Shown piece by piece: positions 12,168 to 24,111 of a stretch of 64,000 bases of DNA. A program made the position numbers and the translations under genes. The notes below the pieces were generated by a model that did not search any database, was not told the origin of the DNA, and saw only the letters and a program-made list of their open reading frames with translations. Origin of the DNA: Malus domestica (Eukaryota > Streptophyta > Magnoliopsida > Rosales > Rosaceae); assembly GCF_042453785.1 (NCBI RefSeq), contig NC_091665.1, forward strand, positions 27,204,501 to 27,268,500, given 5' to 3'. Each line of letters opens with the position of its first letter. Positions within the stretch are counted from its first letter, which is position 1.

Positions 12168-15100
12168 ATGGAGATAATGTCGCTTCATTCTCTAAGACCA
12201 TACCAGCCAGCAAACAAGCTCCAAATCAGGGTTTGCAGGATGTGGATCACAAAAACCATCGAAGATGATCCTCAGCCACAGAGTCTTGATTATGTGTTTG
12301 TTGATAAACAGGTGAGAATTTTTCATCTTTTTCGTTATCGTAAGATGCTTACGTTTTTATGTATCTAAGTGTGCATGTTGTGTTCTTGGTACAACAAATT
12401 TTGTGGTCAAACATTCTCTAAAGTTTGGGAACTAATTGCTCTATGCAATTTGTTGCCGAATTATACATCACTTCCACATGATTAATGTTTGTGTGGTTAA
12501 TTGTTCTATTGGATTCAATCATGGGCCTTGATATCAATTTTTAAACCGGGCCACTGCATTCATGCAAATCCAAAAGAAATCAAAATTCCATCTTCTCCAT
12601 ATAATGCCATGTGATACAATAAATTTTGTTCTTAGAAAAACAAATTTTAGACTCTGTTGTTGACACTTTTGCTCTCTTTGCATTTCACTATAGAGATTAT
12701 ATTTAATTCTGCTCAAAATTTTTTTTTTACATATGTAAACAAAACTAAGTAGAGTCCATCAATTCTTCTTTTTCTTAATTTGTTTTGTTTCTTTTTTTTT
12801 ACCCACAAAAATATAATTCAAACTTTATTTATAAGTTTGCTTCAATTGCTATCATTTCGATTCATAAAGTAATCTTTACTGTTATGGTGTATTTTATCTT
12901 AAATGCTGCCTCTGTGGCAAGAATTATGCTATCTTCACTGTTTTTTAGCTTCTTAAACCGCATGTGTTAAATGTTCTCCCGCACATTTAATAATCTATAT
13001 TATTTTAATTTTCTCCTTCTAACAGGGGGATGCAGTTCATGCAACTGTGAATGCTCGAGACATTCAATTTTTTTTGGACCTTCTGAGACTCGGCGATGCA
13101 TACGAGATCACTAAAGTTCGTGTTGTTCACAACAGGACATCGAGCAAAGTTGTCCCTCATCCTGCAGCGCTTGAATTAAATAGGAGAACCACATTCGTTC
13201 CAATTGACAAAACAAACCAGGAGATCCCAAAGCAATGGTTCAATTTGATTGACCTTGATCAACTTCATAAGAGAATCAACAACGATGTTGAGCTTACAGG
13301 TAACAAATTTGGTTTTGCGTGTTGCACTAACATCTAAAATCATCATTATAATTTATTCATTGCCTTTGGTGTGCAATAATTTTCACCGCTAAATATTGTT
13401 CGCAGATGTGTTTGGTTATTTAACAGCTGTGCAGCCGATTGAAGACGTGACTGTCCAAAAGTCAAGAATTGCGAAGAAGAAGAATCTTAACTTGCAAGAT
13501 ATCAGGTCATTCCTATGTGTTAAGTTCAAATTACGCACATAAAACTTCCTTTACATGACATAAAACATAACATTTTTTTAACTTACAGGGGCGAAACGAT
13601 TAGGATCACCTTATGGGGAGAAGCTGCAACAACTTTTGAGGATAGTGGAATAAAATCTCTTCCACCACCTATCTTCGTTGCTGTAACAAGCCTCAAAGTC
13701 AAAGAATACCAAGGTTGTACCTCAACATCCTTTATTTAGTTGCTTAAACCTTCAATTGTTCATTCTTATGTTTTATATATAGGAAACCCTGTTCTTGGAA
13801 GCACTGGATCAACTGTTTGTATTTTCAATCCAGAGATTCCGCAGCTCACCCAATACAAACAAAAGTAAATTGACAACCTTCCTTTAATAACTTTCTTGTT
13901 TATATTTCTTCAATTTGTCTTTTTCAACCTAAACATACATGACACAGGTTTAAGGATCTGAGATCACCTGTTCAAATCTTGCGCACCTCAGCTGTAATGT
14001 ATGCAGACCGTGCTGTTGGTCGTAATTTTGAGTCCAAAACAATTGATGAGCTCCTTCTACTTGATCCTGCTTTACACAAAGTTAGTCTCTCATCACCTAC
14101 TTATTAAGAAAAATCACATCTTTTTAATAATAAATTTTAGCACTTCTTTCTTACTTGGCTATCTCTTGCTTTCTACTTTATTCATTTATATTTCATGTTT
14201 ACAAGACGATGAGTAAATGTATTTCATTATTTAAAATTGTGTGATTCCATAACAGAATGCAAGTTTTGCATGCAAAGCGACTGTTGTTGGATTTGATTTG
14301 ACTAGAGGTTGGTGGTACAAGTCGTGCCCATTCTGCCATAAAGCTGTCAAAAAAACTTCCGGATCATTTCAGTGCAATGAACATGGTTTATTAAACAGGT
14401 TACCTGAACCATGGTAATCTTTTTTACACCTCTTTTACATATAACTGTTGTATTAAGCTGCTTAGTCATTTTTAAATTTCTTGCAATTATAAAATTTACG
14501 ATTGATGATGTGTTTATGGTTATCATCTTTTTCACAACAAGAAGATTTAATGCATGACAAAGCTTCCTTTACATATGTCTTTGCACTTAATAAAGAGATT
14601 GGTATCCATGTGTTAAAAAGCTGGCTTTTTTTGCCTCTAATATACATATGAATGGAAGTGTCTTTTGTTGACCAAAGTTTTGGAAGCTCATGGACTTTCG
14701 TTCAAAGTTGTTTTCGTAAACAAAACGTCTTTGTATTTGGATCATAACTAATTGGTTAGATAGGGTAATTAGTCAGAAAGGTATTAGATTGTTGATAAAT
14801 GAATGAGAAAGTTGCATCTTAACTGCAATGATGTGCTCATTGTGGCTACTTTTCTAATACGCAAACGTATGGTTCCTGTGCTATTTTACTTCAAGAATGG
14901 TAGTGATAACTGTCTAACATGAAAATATTTAACTCTTCCTTAGGTTTAAAATCAATATTATAGTGGAAGATAGCACAAATCAACACAACTTCCTCATGTT
15001 AGGAAGGCATGCTGAAAAGATACTTCATGTTTCTTGCCACACTATGGTAATAGAAGATGGATATGACGATCCCTTTATAGTGCCACCGCCTCTAAAAAAA

Positions 15101-15857
15101 TTGGTGGGAGAGACAAAAAGATTTTTGCTATCTTTTGGCAACCAAAACAGTGATTTTCAGAAGACGGACTTTATCATTTATGGATTGCTTCAAGATCAGC
15201 TGCCCTTAAACCCAGCGACTGCCTCAATTGACCCGCAAACGCCTCCTGCCACTACAGGAAAACAAATTATAAGTGAAGCAACTCCCGCCCCAGTGATGCC
15301 TTCCCTGCAATCAGATCGCTATCCCCAATCGGTTGCATCTCCCAAAACTTCAAAGAGGGCATTGTTCATTGATCAAGCAGACAAACCAGACAGGTTAAGT
15401 TTTCCTCTCAGTTATCATCTTATGTATAAATCTTCATAAATATGCTTGCTTATTTTGGGTGTACATATGTGTTATGCTGTTGATAAAAAACCGTTAGCCA
15501 ATCTTTTTGCTCCAGTATTTAACATTTTTTTGCATACTTATCACAATTCTCTCTGACCTTATAAATTGTACCTTCATTCACAGCAAAAAAACTCGCACCG
15601 GGCAAACAGAGACAACCAATTCTGCTAGAATTGCCAGAGAATTCCACAAACTGGTTGTCCCTAAGATTGAGCCTGCCGATAAAGAACCGATAGTTGCACT
15701 CAAAACAAAGTATCAAGCCAAAAAAACCAAGGATAGGTAAATTACAATTTATTTTTCACATGCACACCTGCATAACATCTGTTATATCAATGTTTACTAA
15801 ACTATGATTCATGTTTTTTCTTATAGTACTGAAGATGTTCGCCCACTGAAAAAATGA
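12168..15857 (+). CDS. Helitron-borne RPA1-like single-strand DNA-binding protein, 10 exons
   Basis: Exons: 12168-12311, 13026-13299, 13406-13505, 13589-13713, 13783-13864, 13948-14080, 14256-14413, 14944-15393, 15584-15736, 15827-15857. All introns are GT-AG and the joined frame is 1650 nt, 549 residues, with no stop. The protein resembles the large subunit of replication protein A, with successive OB-fold regions. A zinc-ribbon-like CPFC...CNEH motif (C310, C313, C326, H329, i.e. C-x2-C-x12-C-x2-H) is typical of the RPA1 C-terminal DNA-binding domain. Plant Helitrons are known to carry such RPA genes, thought to coat single-stranded DNA during rolling-circle transposition. The C-terminus is basic (KTKYQAKKTKDR). 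The start is the first ATG after the helicase stop and is shared with element A. Exon limits are by eye; expression is unknown. Confidence 0.85.
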
Positions 15858-16300
15858 ATGACTACAGTCTTCTTTATGAATTGCTACAAAGTTGCTCCAC
15901 AGTTTTTTGCCTTTAAAACATGTGCAGCTGAAAACTTAGTTATGGAAACAACAACATAACATTTTTTTGGGTTTTTTGTAACTGCTTAAACAGGTGCCTA
16001 GGCTGCAGGGTATGTATTTTGTCACCTTAACTATAGGGGCAAAATATGTGTGGACTGCATCTTCCTTTTGTAACTAATGGAAATAGGCATGCTGCATCTT
16101 TATTCCTTTGAACATTTGAGTTTCTTTTTTGTAACTACTTAAACAAGTGCCTAGATTGCAGAGCATGTATTTTCTCACCAAAATTGTAGAGGCAAAATAT
16201 GTGGACTGCATCTTCCTTCTCTAACTTATGGAAACAAGCACACTACATCTTTGTTGCTTTGAACATATATGCTTGAAAGATAAGCTACCAAAACAAAAAC
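15858..16300 (+). repeat. RPA 3' UTR with internal tandem duplication
   Basis: Downstream of the RPA stop lies a 3' UTR-like region shared with 7900-8345 of element A. It holds two imperfect units of about 150 bp, starting near 15977 and 16130. Each contains TTAAACA(A/G)GTGCCTAG, GTATTTT(G/C)TCACC and GACTGCATCTTCCTT. Confidence 0.55.
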
Positions 16301-16416
16301 AACCTACTTTTTCACCTTTCACTCATCTATCCTTTTTATTTGTTCGTGATTTTGTTAATTTTTTTTTTCAAGTTGCATGTGTCTAATCCGTGTACTTAAG
16401 ATTCGTGCATTCAACT

Positions 16417-16446
16417 CCCGCAGCAACGCGCGGGCATTTTTACTAG
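16417..16446 (+). other. Helitron 3' terminus (hairpin plus CTAG)
   Basis: CCCGC (16417-16421) pairs with GCGGG (16430-16434) around an 8-nt loop. Eight bases follow, then CTAG (16443-16446) and a T. This is the canonical plant Helitron end: a short GC-rich hairpin 8-12 nt before CTRR, inserted between A and T. Confidence 0.85.
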
Positions 16447-18005
16447 TTATTCCTATACTAAAACCCAAACCAGCGTTCACTGTTCATGGACGGTGTGGAC
16501 GAAAATGCCCCTTAAATTGGTCTTTCCCCTTTTTTTTCTACTCTTTTGCACAGCAAAATGGCGATTTTGCCCTCGCTGGCCACGTGTTCTTCATCGCTGG
16601 CCTTCTCTGCCGTTTCATTCTCCGCCTTTCGTTTTGCTTGCAATTGCCATTTTTTTTCTGCCCCGCGTGTACACGTGTTGGTCATCGCTGAAAGGAAAGC
16701 GGTGAAAAGGCGAGGAAAGCGGTGGAAAAACCCATTTGCTACCATTCGCTGATCTCAGAAGGGGCATCCCTCCATTTCCTGCTTCTGCAGTGATTCCTTT
16801 TCACTGCTTTTGGTCCATTTTTTTCCCCATTTCTTTTGCTTCTCTTCTTTTGTAGCCGTCTGCTCTCTCCTCTCTTCGCCTCTGTTGGTCTCAAAGTGGA
16901 TAGTTTTGTGGTCAGTTCTTCTAATCTCGCATCTACAACTTTTTTATGCAACTGTATGGATTTTGTTCTGTTCAATTTTAGATGTTAGAAGCTTTTAATT
17001 TTTTTGGGTTCAACTTTAAATGGGTTGTTGCTTTCGGAGTTTTCGTTTGATGACAGAGATGGGTTTTTTGGGGAGAAACTTTTAATCCGTGAGTTTTTAG
17101 TTAGGTTGTGTTGTGGCTCTTGACAAATGGATTTTCTGTTGAAATTGTTTCTCTTCTCATTTTTGGTTTTTTTTTTTTGTGCCATCGGGTTTTGCATGTG
17201 GGTGTATAATCAGGTTTTCTTTTTAATTTCAGGGGATTCAGGTTTTTATTTTTCTGGAATTTTTGTCTGCAGCTTTGGTTGCTCGCTTTTGGGTTTTGTT
17301 GTAGAATATTATTATTTTTTTTAAGAGTTACATTCGTGGGAATTCATATGTTCTTCTTTTTTCCGGCATCTGAAAAATGCCACATGATGTGAGTTTATAA
17401 TTAAATATGAATATCAAAATGGGTTTTCTATGCAAATTTTATCTTTCTGATTTTATAGAACCGAAGAGGATGTTAACAATAACATTATTGTGTGATATGC
17501 GATCTAAAGTTCTTTGGTGAGTTATTTGGTTTTCTTGCCACATGGGATTTTAATATATTTTTTTTCGTGGTTTATGCGTGGTTCTCTGATGTGTTTTGAT
17601 TTTTGATTTCAGGAAAAGTTAAGGATACGATCAAACGTTTACTGGCGAATTTTCTATTTTTCTGATTGTGTGTGATTTAATTTTTTTTTCAAGCTTTGGG
17701 TGTATTTTTCTGATCTGCTTTGATTTTTAGTTGCAGCAAAAGTTGTTGCTCGAATTTTCCAGTTTTTATCTGCGGCTTTGCAAGCTCTTTATCAACAAGG
17801 TATATAATTTTTATTCTTTTTCCTGAATCTTTTGTTGGATGGAATCGTTTTTTGTTTTTGGTGAATTCTTCTAATCTCGCATCTGGTACTGTTTTTTTTC
17901 CGACTGTATAGATTGTGTTTTGTTGAATTTTAAATGGTAGAAGCTTCTTGGGTTCAATTTAAATGGGTTGTTATCAACTATTGAATTGCTTTCGAAGTTG
18001 TTTGG
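16447..18005. other. Non-coding stretch between Helitron B and TNL1
   Basis: The first bases read TTATTCCTATACTAAAACCC, which resembles another Helitron 5' end but lacks the clear A/TC junction. Further on the sequence is T- and pyrimidine-rich with several intron-like GTATTT...TTTCAGG segments, as in an untranslated leader. I find no coding frame of protein-like composition. The junction with the broken 3' end of TNL1 is around 18110. Confidence 0.35.
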
Positions 18006-19640
18006 CTACTCCCTTAACGCCCTTTTTCCTTTTCTTTTCAGCTTCTTCGATTTGCAGCCCCCTTCTTTTTTTTCCTTTTCCAGATTTAGCTTTTTTCCTT
18101 TTCGAGGGTACTTAAATGGCGCAGCAGTTGCCATTAGCATAACTGTAATCTGTGCTTCATCCATTATGTTGCTCCTTGAATTATTATCCAAATTTGGGCA
18201 ATGACTAAAAACTCTGCAACAATAATTAGGTTTATCCCAACCTTGTGCGAGTGCTGTCCTTGAACTTGACACTATCTTCAGCGACGTGCAGTTTGAAGCT
18301 TTAACATTGCATAGCACTGGGAGCTCTGGTATAGATTGAAGCCGCTCGCAGCAGTTTAAGTTGAGTATAGACAACCGAGAAGCTTGTTTGATGCTTGCTG
18401 GAATTTCCAATATACCGCTGTTGCTGAGATCTAGTTCTTCTAAAGAGATAAAACCAACAGAGCTGGAAGGCAATTTTTCAAGTCTCCCACAGTCATTAAA
18501 GTTGAGACGTTTAAGATTGGTTAAACTGTAGATACTTGTTGGGACATCCTTGAGTAGATAGCAGCGTCTAAGGTTTAAATCTTGAAGCCCATTTAGATTC
18601 CCAATAGACGAAGGAAGCATTTCGACAGCTGTGTATTCCAAACAAAGAGACACCAAATGTTCCATTGGCTTCAAGATTTCAGGGAATATGGAAAATCCAC
18701 TAACTTGAGGCTCATCTCCTGATCCACCACCTTTGGAATGATCATCTTGTCTTGTTTCTTCTCCTACTTTTGGTCCCCTCGACATGAACACATGACCAAA
18801 TTTGAATTTCTCAGCATCTTCCGCATACAATGGGCATATACCGCAGCTTTCCACCTTCATAGGCCTCTTTGGCAACAGAAAATCCTCATCATCTTCATAT
18901 TCTTCATAATCTTCAAAATCTTTAGGATCTCCAGAATCCAGGTAGAAGACAACAGAGGCCTCTTTGGCAAGTTTGTAAACATCAGGGAAGCAGTTTTTTC
19001 CTACCTCTTCACTTCTAAAGGCCTCATTCCACACATGCACGTGATGTTGGCCGTCACGGTAGTTGTAGGGTTCGCCGGGGATAATGTACTCAGAACTGAA
19101 CATCAGGGAAGCCGCTTGCAGTTGATTAAGTTGAGTATGGACAACCGAGAAGCTTGTTTGATGCTTGCTGGAATTTCCAATATACCGCTGTTGCTGAGAT
19201 CTAGTTCTTCTAAAGAGATAAAACCAACAGAGCTGGAAGGAAAATTTTCAAGTCTCCCACAGTCATTAAAGTTGAGACGTTTAAGATTGGTTAAACTGTA
19301 GATACTTGTTGGGACATCCTTAAGTAGATAGCAGCCTCTAAGGTTTAAATCTTGAAGCCCATTTAGATTCCCAATAGACGAAGGAAGCATTTCGACAGCT
19401 GTGTCTTCCAAACAAAGAGACACCAATTGTTCCATTGACTTCAAGATTTCAGGCAATTCTTCTACTTTTGGTCCCCTCGACATGAACACATGACCAAATT
19501 TGAATTTCTCAGCATCTTCCGCATACAATGGGCATATACCACAGCTTTCCACCTTCAAGGGAGCAGGTCGTCCTTCAGAATCCAGCGTGAAGAAGACAAC
19601 AGAGGCCTTTTTGGGCAAGTTTGTAAACATCAGGGAAGCA
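18006..19640 (-). repeat. Shuffled extra copies of LRR and C-JID/tail modules at the TNL1 3' end
   Basis: After the first C-JID and tail, the coding-like sequence restarts in the LRR. At about 19455 the tail motif GPKVEE is joined to the LRR LPEILKSMEQL. At about 19110 the LRR (CKRLP) jumps into the C-JID region (SEYIIPGEPY). At about 18697 the tail (DEPQVSG) is joined again to the LRR (FPEILKPMEHL), which runs on through MDEAQITVM to about 18113 and then into unrelated lysine-rich sequence. Each module is closely similar to the corresponding part of TNL2. The last open frame (365 codons) has an added acidic stretch (EDYEEYEDDEDF). Confidence 0.85.
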
Positions 19641-22600
19641 GTTTTTTCCTACCTCTTCACTTCTAAAGGCCCTATTCCACACATGCACGTGATGTTGGCC
19701 GTCACGGTAGTTGTAGGATTCGCCGGGGATAATGTACTCAGAACGGAACAGTTCATGGCTTTCACCCATGAATTTGACAATGAAAATAGCACTTACCCTC
19801 CTGAAGTCAACCAGCGACTCTAAAACCCCAGAAAGAACAACAGAGAGAGCGAAACCAAATAAACCTGTTCGAAACCAATCTGGACAAAGCTCGATGTCTA
19901 TTGAAGATCCCTCATTTTGATAGCTGAACCAATTTGGAATTTCTTTTCCTGGACATACAATGTTAATCTAAGGCCAGAGATCATGAAGCAAGTAACCCTC
20001 CTTTAATGGCGCAACAGTTGCCATTCGCATAATTGTAATCTGTGCTTCATCCATTATGTAGCTCCTTGAATTATTATTCAATCTTGGGCAATTAGTAAAA
20101 TCTCTGTAACAATAATTAGGTTTATCCCAACCTTGTGTGAGTGCTGTCCTTGAACTTGACACTTTCTTCAGCAACGTGCAGCCTTGAGCTTGAACATTAC
20201 ATAGCACAGGGAGCTCTGGTATAGATTGAAGCCGCTCGCAGCAGTTTAAGTTGAGTATAGACAACCGAGAAGCTTGTTTGATGCTTGCTGGTATTTCCAA
20301 TATACGGCTGCAGCCGAGTCTTAGTTCTTCTAAAGAGAGAAAACCGACAGAGCTGGAAGGCAATTTTTCAAGTCTATGACAACCATATAAGCTGAGACGT
20401 TTAAGATTGGTTAAACTGTAGATACTTGTTGGGACATCCTTAAGTCGCTTGCAGTCCTCAAGGTTTAAACGTTCAAGCCCATTTAGATTTCCAATGGACG
20501 AAGGAAGCTCCTTAAGTTGACGGCATTGACTAAGGTTTAAATCTTGAAGCCCATTTAGATTTCCAATAGACGAATGAGGCATTTCGACAGCTGTGCCTTC
20601 CAAACAAAGAAACACCAAATGTTCCATTGGCTTCCAAGATTTCAGGGAATTTGGAAAATCTAGAGCAATTGCTGATATCAAGCGTCTCAAGATATTTCAA
20701 CTCACAGATTGATGAGGGTAGCTCTGTAAGTGATGTTTCCCTTAATCTTAAACACTTCAAATGCTCCATTGGCTCCAAAATCTCCGAAAAGTTTTCAATT
20801 TTAGAGCACAAAAAGAGATTGAGTTCCTTGAGATTTTTCAAAGTACACCAACTGCTTAGAAGTTTCTTAAGGTCTTTGCATTGCTGTATATTCAAGTAAG
20901 AAATATTTTCGTTAGACCAAATTGATTCAGGCAACTCCTTTATACCACTGCATTCTAAATTTAAGTATTGAATATTTCCTGGCATCTCTGGAAGATGCTT
21001 GAGACTCCTGCAGAATCTAAGTTCAACACAAGTAAGCTTGTCACGATGTTGAAAATACGAAGGAATTTCAACAAAATTTTCATTCCACGCGAGTTTTATC
21101 TCCACAATTTTTAGACTCCCAGAGAGATTTGGAACTTCAATTAGATTTGAACAACCATACAGATCAATCACTTGTAAGTTGACAAGTATTTGCAACAAAT
21201 GAAATAGAAATATAAAGAATTAATATAATTTCTACACTTGATTTTATACAAGAATTAAAATAGGCATATAATATAATATACCTGCTCTTCTTTCCAAAGC
21301 TTCTTAACTTTGCTATATTGCATAAGAAGCTCAACTAGATTTTCCGGACAAAAATTTGACGGCAAAGATTCCAACGGATATCCTGGCCACTCAAGATAAC
21401 GAAGAGAATTGGGAAGGTCTAGAGAAGTGATGAATTCGTAGCCATCCTCCACAATTAGCATTATTAGGTTAGAAATCTTTTTGAAGTCTGCACATTTCAA
21501 CGGTCGGTATTTAAATGCATTATTCCAATTAACCTGTATGACTTCAACATTTGGAGTTTCCTGAGAATAAGAAGAAAGTTTAAATGTGAATATAAACATA
21601 TTAAAATGTAACGCACATTTGGAACAAAGAGTATTTGCGATGGTAATCATGTACAAGTGTCTTAGTCTAGTCAAATATCCAACATAATTGTATCCTCCTC
21701 TACTTGTCTAAATAAACAAACATTTGTTCATATTCCAAATACTTCCTAACACAATAAATATTCAATCAAATTCATCTTTTAACAATCTCACTTCTTTATT
21801 ATAAATTAGTTTTACTTTGTTCTGTTATCATATAAAGTTTTTACTTTTTTTTTCTTTCTAGAACACGAAAAGAAAAAAATTGAATGCATTTGGCTCTTAC
21901 CATGTTACTCTTCAGTACACGATAGACATCCTCATCATTGAACAACCTACTCCGTTTACCGGGATCATTAATACATTGTTCTTGAACAATTTTCCTTCCC
22001 ATTTCTTGTAGCAAATCATGCATCTCTATGGTTTCTATTCCCCATTCTGAAATTGATATGAGACACCTATTAATGAGAATATTAATTCCGGTTTTCGGAA
22101 ACCGTTTACAGGAAGCTAACCTTCGTTTTACCAAATCCTCATGCTTCCCTTTATGAAAACATGCTATATCCAGAAATAACTCCTTCTCATTTTGTTCCAA
22201 TCCATCATAACTTATTCTCAACACTTTCTGGATATCTTTGCTGGGAAATCGTTTCAATTTGTTGAATTCCTCTTCCCATTCTTCTTTGCTCTTGTAATTG
22301 AAGAATAAGGACCCCATAACTATAAGAGCTAAAGGAACACCTCCAGCATAATGCACGGTCTTTTCTACCAACTCCTTATAATCAGTTCTACGAGTACTGT
22401 CATCCTTGAAACCACGCGAACAAAAGAGCTGAAGAGCGTCATCCGGTTGTAATCCCTGCACCTCATAGATCTTATCCTCTTCAACAGTTTGCCTAAGTGT
22501 GCTCCTATCTCTACTTGTGATAATGAACTTACTTCCACTGCCATACCCAAGACAATTGCCAGCTAAACGTTCCATTTGCATTGAATTACTCACATCATCG

Positions 22601-23668
22601 AGAACAATGAGGACCTTTGTACGCCTGAGAGCCTATCTTGAACAAAAGTTGAATTTATGGATGGATTTTCTTCCTTTAATATCTCCTTAAGAAGTGTTTT
22701 TACCAAGTGATCTAGTCCATTTGGTTTTTCTGAGTTCTCCGTAACATTCTTAAGAAAACAAGAAGCTTCGAATGTAGAAGAGAGTTTGCAAAATACAGTT
22801 TCAGCATGGGTGGTCTTGCCAATACCACCCATTCCCCATATACCTACAGTGATGCAAGCGTCCTGTGAATGAATGCCCAACAGCTCTTCAATTTGCTCGA
22901 TGTGGCTTTCAATTCCAAACAGGCCCTCTAAATTACATGATGATTCACCAATCAATTTGGTGCAAATACGATGGACAACATTCTTTATTAGATCTGCCTC
23001 CGTCCTGGCATATATATGTATGATTATGTAGAAAAAAGCAATAGTTATTCTTAAATATGCTTTACCAAATCTTAGCACAAATCAAACTGTCACAAGTTTA
23101 AAGAAGATTTATAACTTTAGACAAGTTAAAGAATGAGTTAGTTACCCGGGTTTGTTTGAATAATCAATCCCAGATAGATTGGCTGCAGTCGTCAAAGCTT
23201 TCCTCCACTTGTGCACCTTGTAGATATTGTTATCGAAACGTTTTTCAAGTTGAGCGAATGCAACCGCATAACTCCCGTGTTGTTTTCGTACATGAGATGG
23301 ATTGATGTCGTAGAATACGGGTATAACCATCTGGCCATATCTTTTCTTGCACTTGAGTATTTGCACAAGTTCATCCAAACACCAAGTGGAAGAAGCATAG
23401 TTTTGTGAGAAAATGATCACCGAAATCGTGGATTTCTTGATTGCCTCTAGAAGGGCAGGTCCGATTTCTTCTCCACTCCGAAGTTTGTCATCGATGTAGG
23501 TTTCAATTTTCTTCTGAAGTAAGGCAGCATGAAGATGGCTGGTAATACCAACGCGGGATCACCTCTGAAACTAATAAACACATCGTACTTTTTTGTATCA
23601 TCAGCATCAGCAGGAGCAGCAGCGGATGAAGAAGAAGCGATATCCGTAACCTCTAGTTTTCAGATCCA
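18006..23668 (-). pseudogene. TNL1: decayed TIR-NB-LRR receptor with rearranged 3' end
   Basis: Homologue of TNL2 (31302-35485) in the same orientation. Exon equivalents: TIR 23146-23647, NB 21901-23004, first LRR 21282-21560, main LRR from 21189 downward. Lesions seen by comparison with TNL2: start codon ATG changed to ACG (23645-23647); a 4-bp deletion in the TIR near 23555, just after ISFRGD; a 2-bp insertion near 22630 before kinase-2; the acceptor AG of the LRR intron changed to AA (21190); a 1-bp insertion near 20634; and a CAG to TAG nonsense change (19968-19970) before the C-JID. P-loop GMGGIGKTT and the GVPLAL, LDIACF and MHDLL motifs survive in pieces. The 3' part is duplicated and shuffled (see separate entry). 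A functional full-length product is not possible from this copy without several corrections. Confidence 0.9.
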
Positions 23669-24106
23669 GCAAAAAGATGTAGTTGCAGAGAGATTAATTG
23701 TTAACTAAAGAGAGATAATATTATGACGTTGCTGGAATTAAGGAGAATTTACTTAGAATTGGCTTTTGAGTAGATGCACAAAGTTTCAATGAGTGAGAGA
23801 TAAACGAAAGTAGAAAATGGGGCACATGATAGGCACATATTTTCTTTGAAAAAAACTATAATTTAAAGAAAGATATTCATATATTTGCAATCTTGATATG
23901 AACGACGTCATCTCAGCATGCAAAACTACCAGTAGTTGAAAACCATAAAATGACAAAAGTGCAAACCTTGTCTCCTTGCTTTGCTCCCCTCACAATCAGT
24001 ATCATCATCGTCACCTGATCGATTCCTGCAAATGAAGTTTTGGTTATGTTTCGTATAGTCAATAAACATAAATCAGATTATTATGCATACCAAAAAACAC
24101 CACACA
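23669..24106 (-). promoter_or_regulatory. TNL1 5' flank, left part
   Basis: This matches the flank of TNL2 (35486-35800 and 36330-36505), including CTAGTTTTCAGATCCAGCAA just upstream of the start, GAATTGGCTTTTGAG and a GGGGCACATGATAGGCACAT block. An exon-like piece with CCTGATCGATTCCTGCAA lies at about 23990-24035. The flank is cut at 24107-24111 by the Copia element and resumes at 29115. Confidence 0.6.
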
Positions 24107-24111
24107 AAAAG

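Larger units (their letters stand above)
9254..16446 (+). mobile_element. Helitron B carrying an open RPA1-like gene
   Basis: The right border is strong: a GC hairpin at 16417-16434 followed by CTAG at 16443-16446 and then T. The left border is a candidate: TCTATTCTATTAAA at 9254 preceded by A, which fits the TC start and A/T insertion rule of plant Helitrons. Inside are a non-coding leader (9254-11970), only the last 46 codons of the helicase gene (11971-12108) and a complete RPA gene (12168-15857). Without Rep/Hel it is non-autonomous. The 5' border is less certain than the 3' border. Confidence 0.6.

Noticed and set aside
16377-17000. Several overlapping open frames on both strands
   Set aside because: They overlap the Helitron terminus and each other in opposite frames and show no protein-like conservation.
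18738-19301. 187-codon frame antisense to TNL1
   Set aside because: It mirrors LRR codons on the other strand; a shadow of the receptor sequence.
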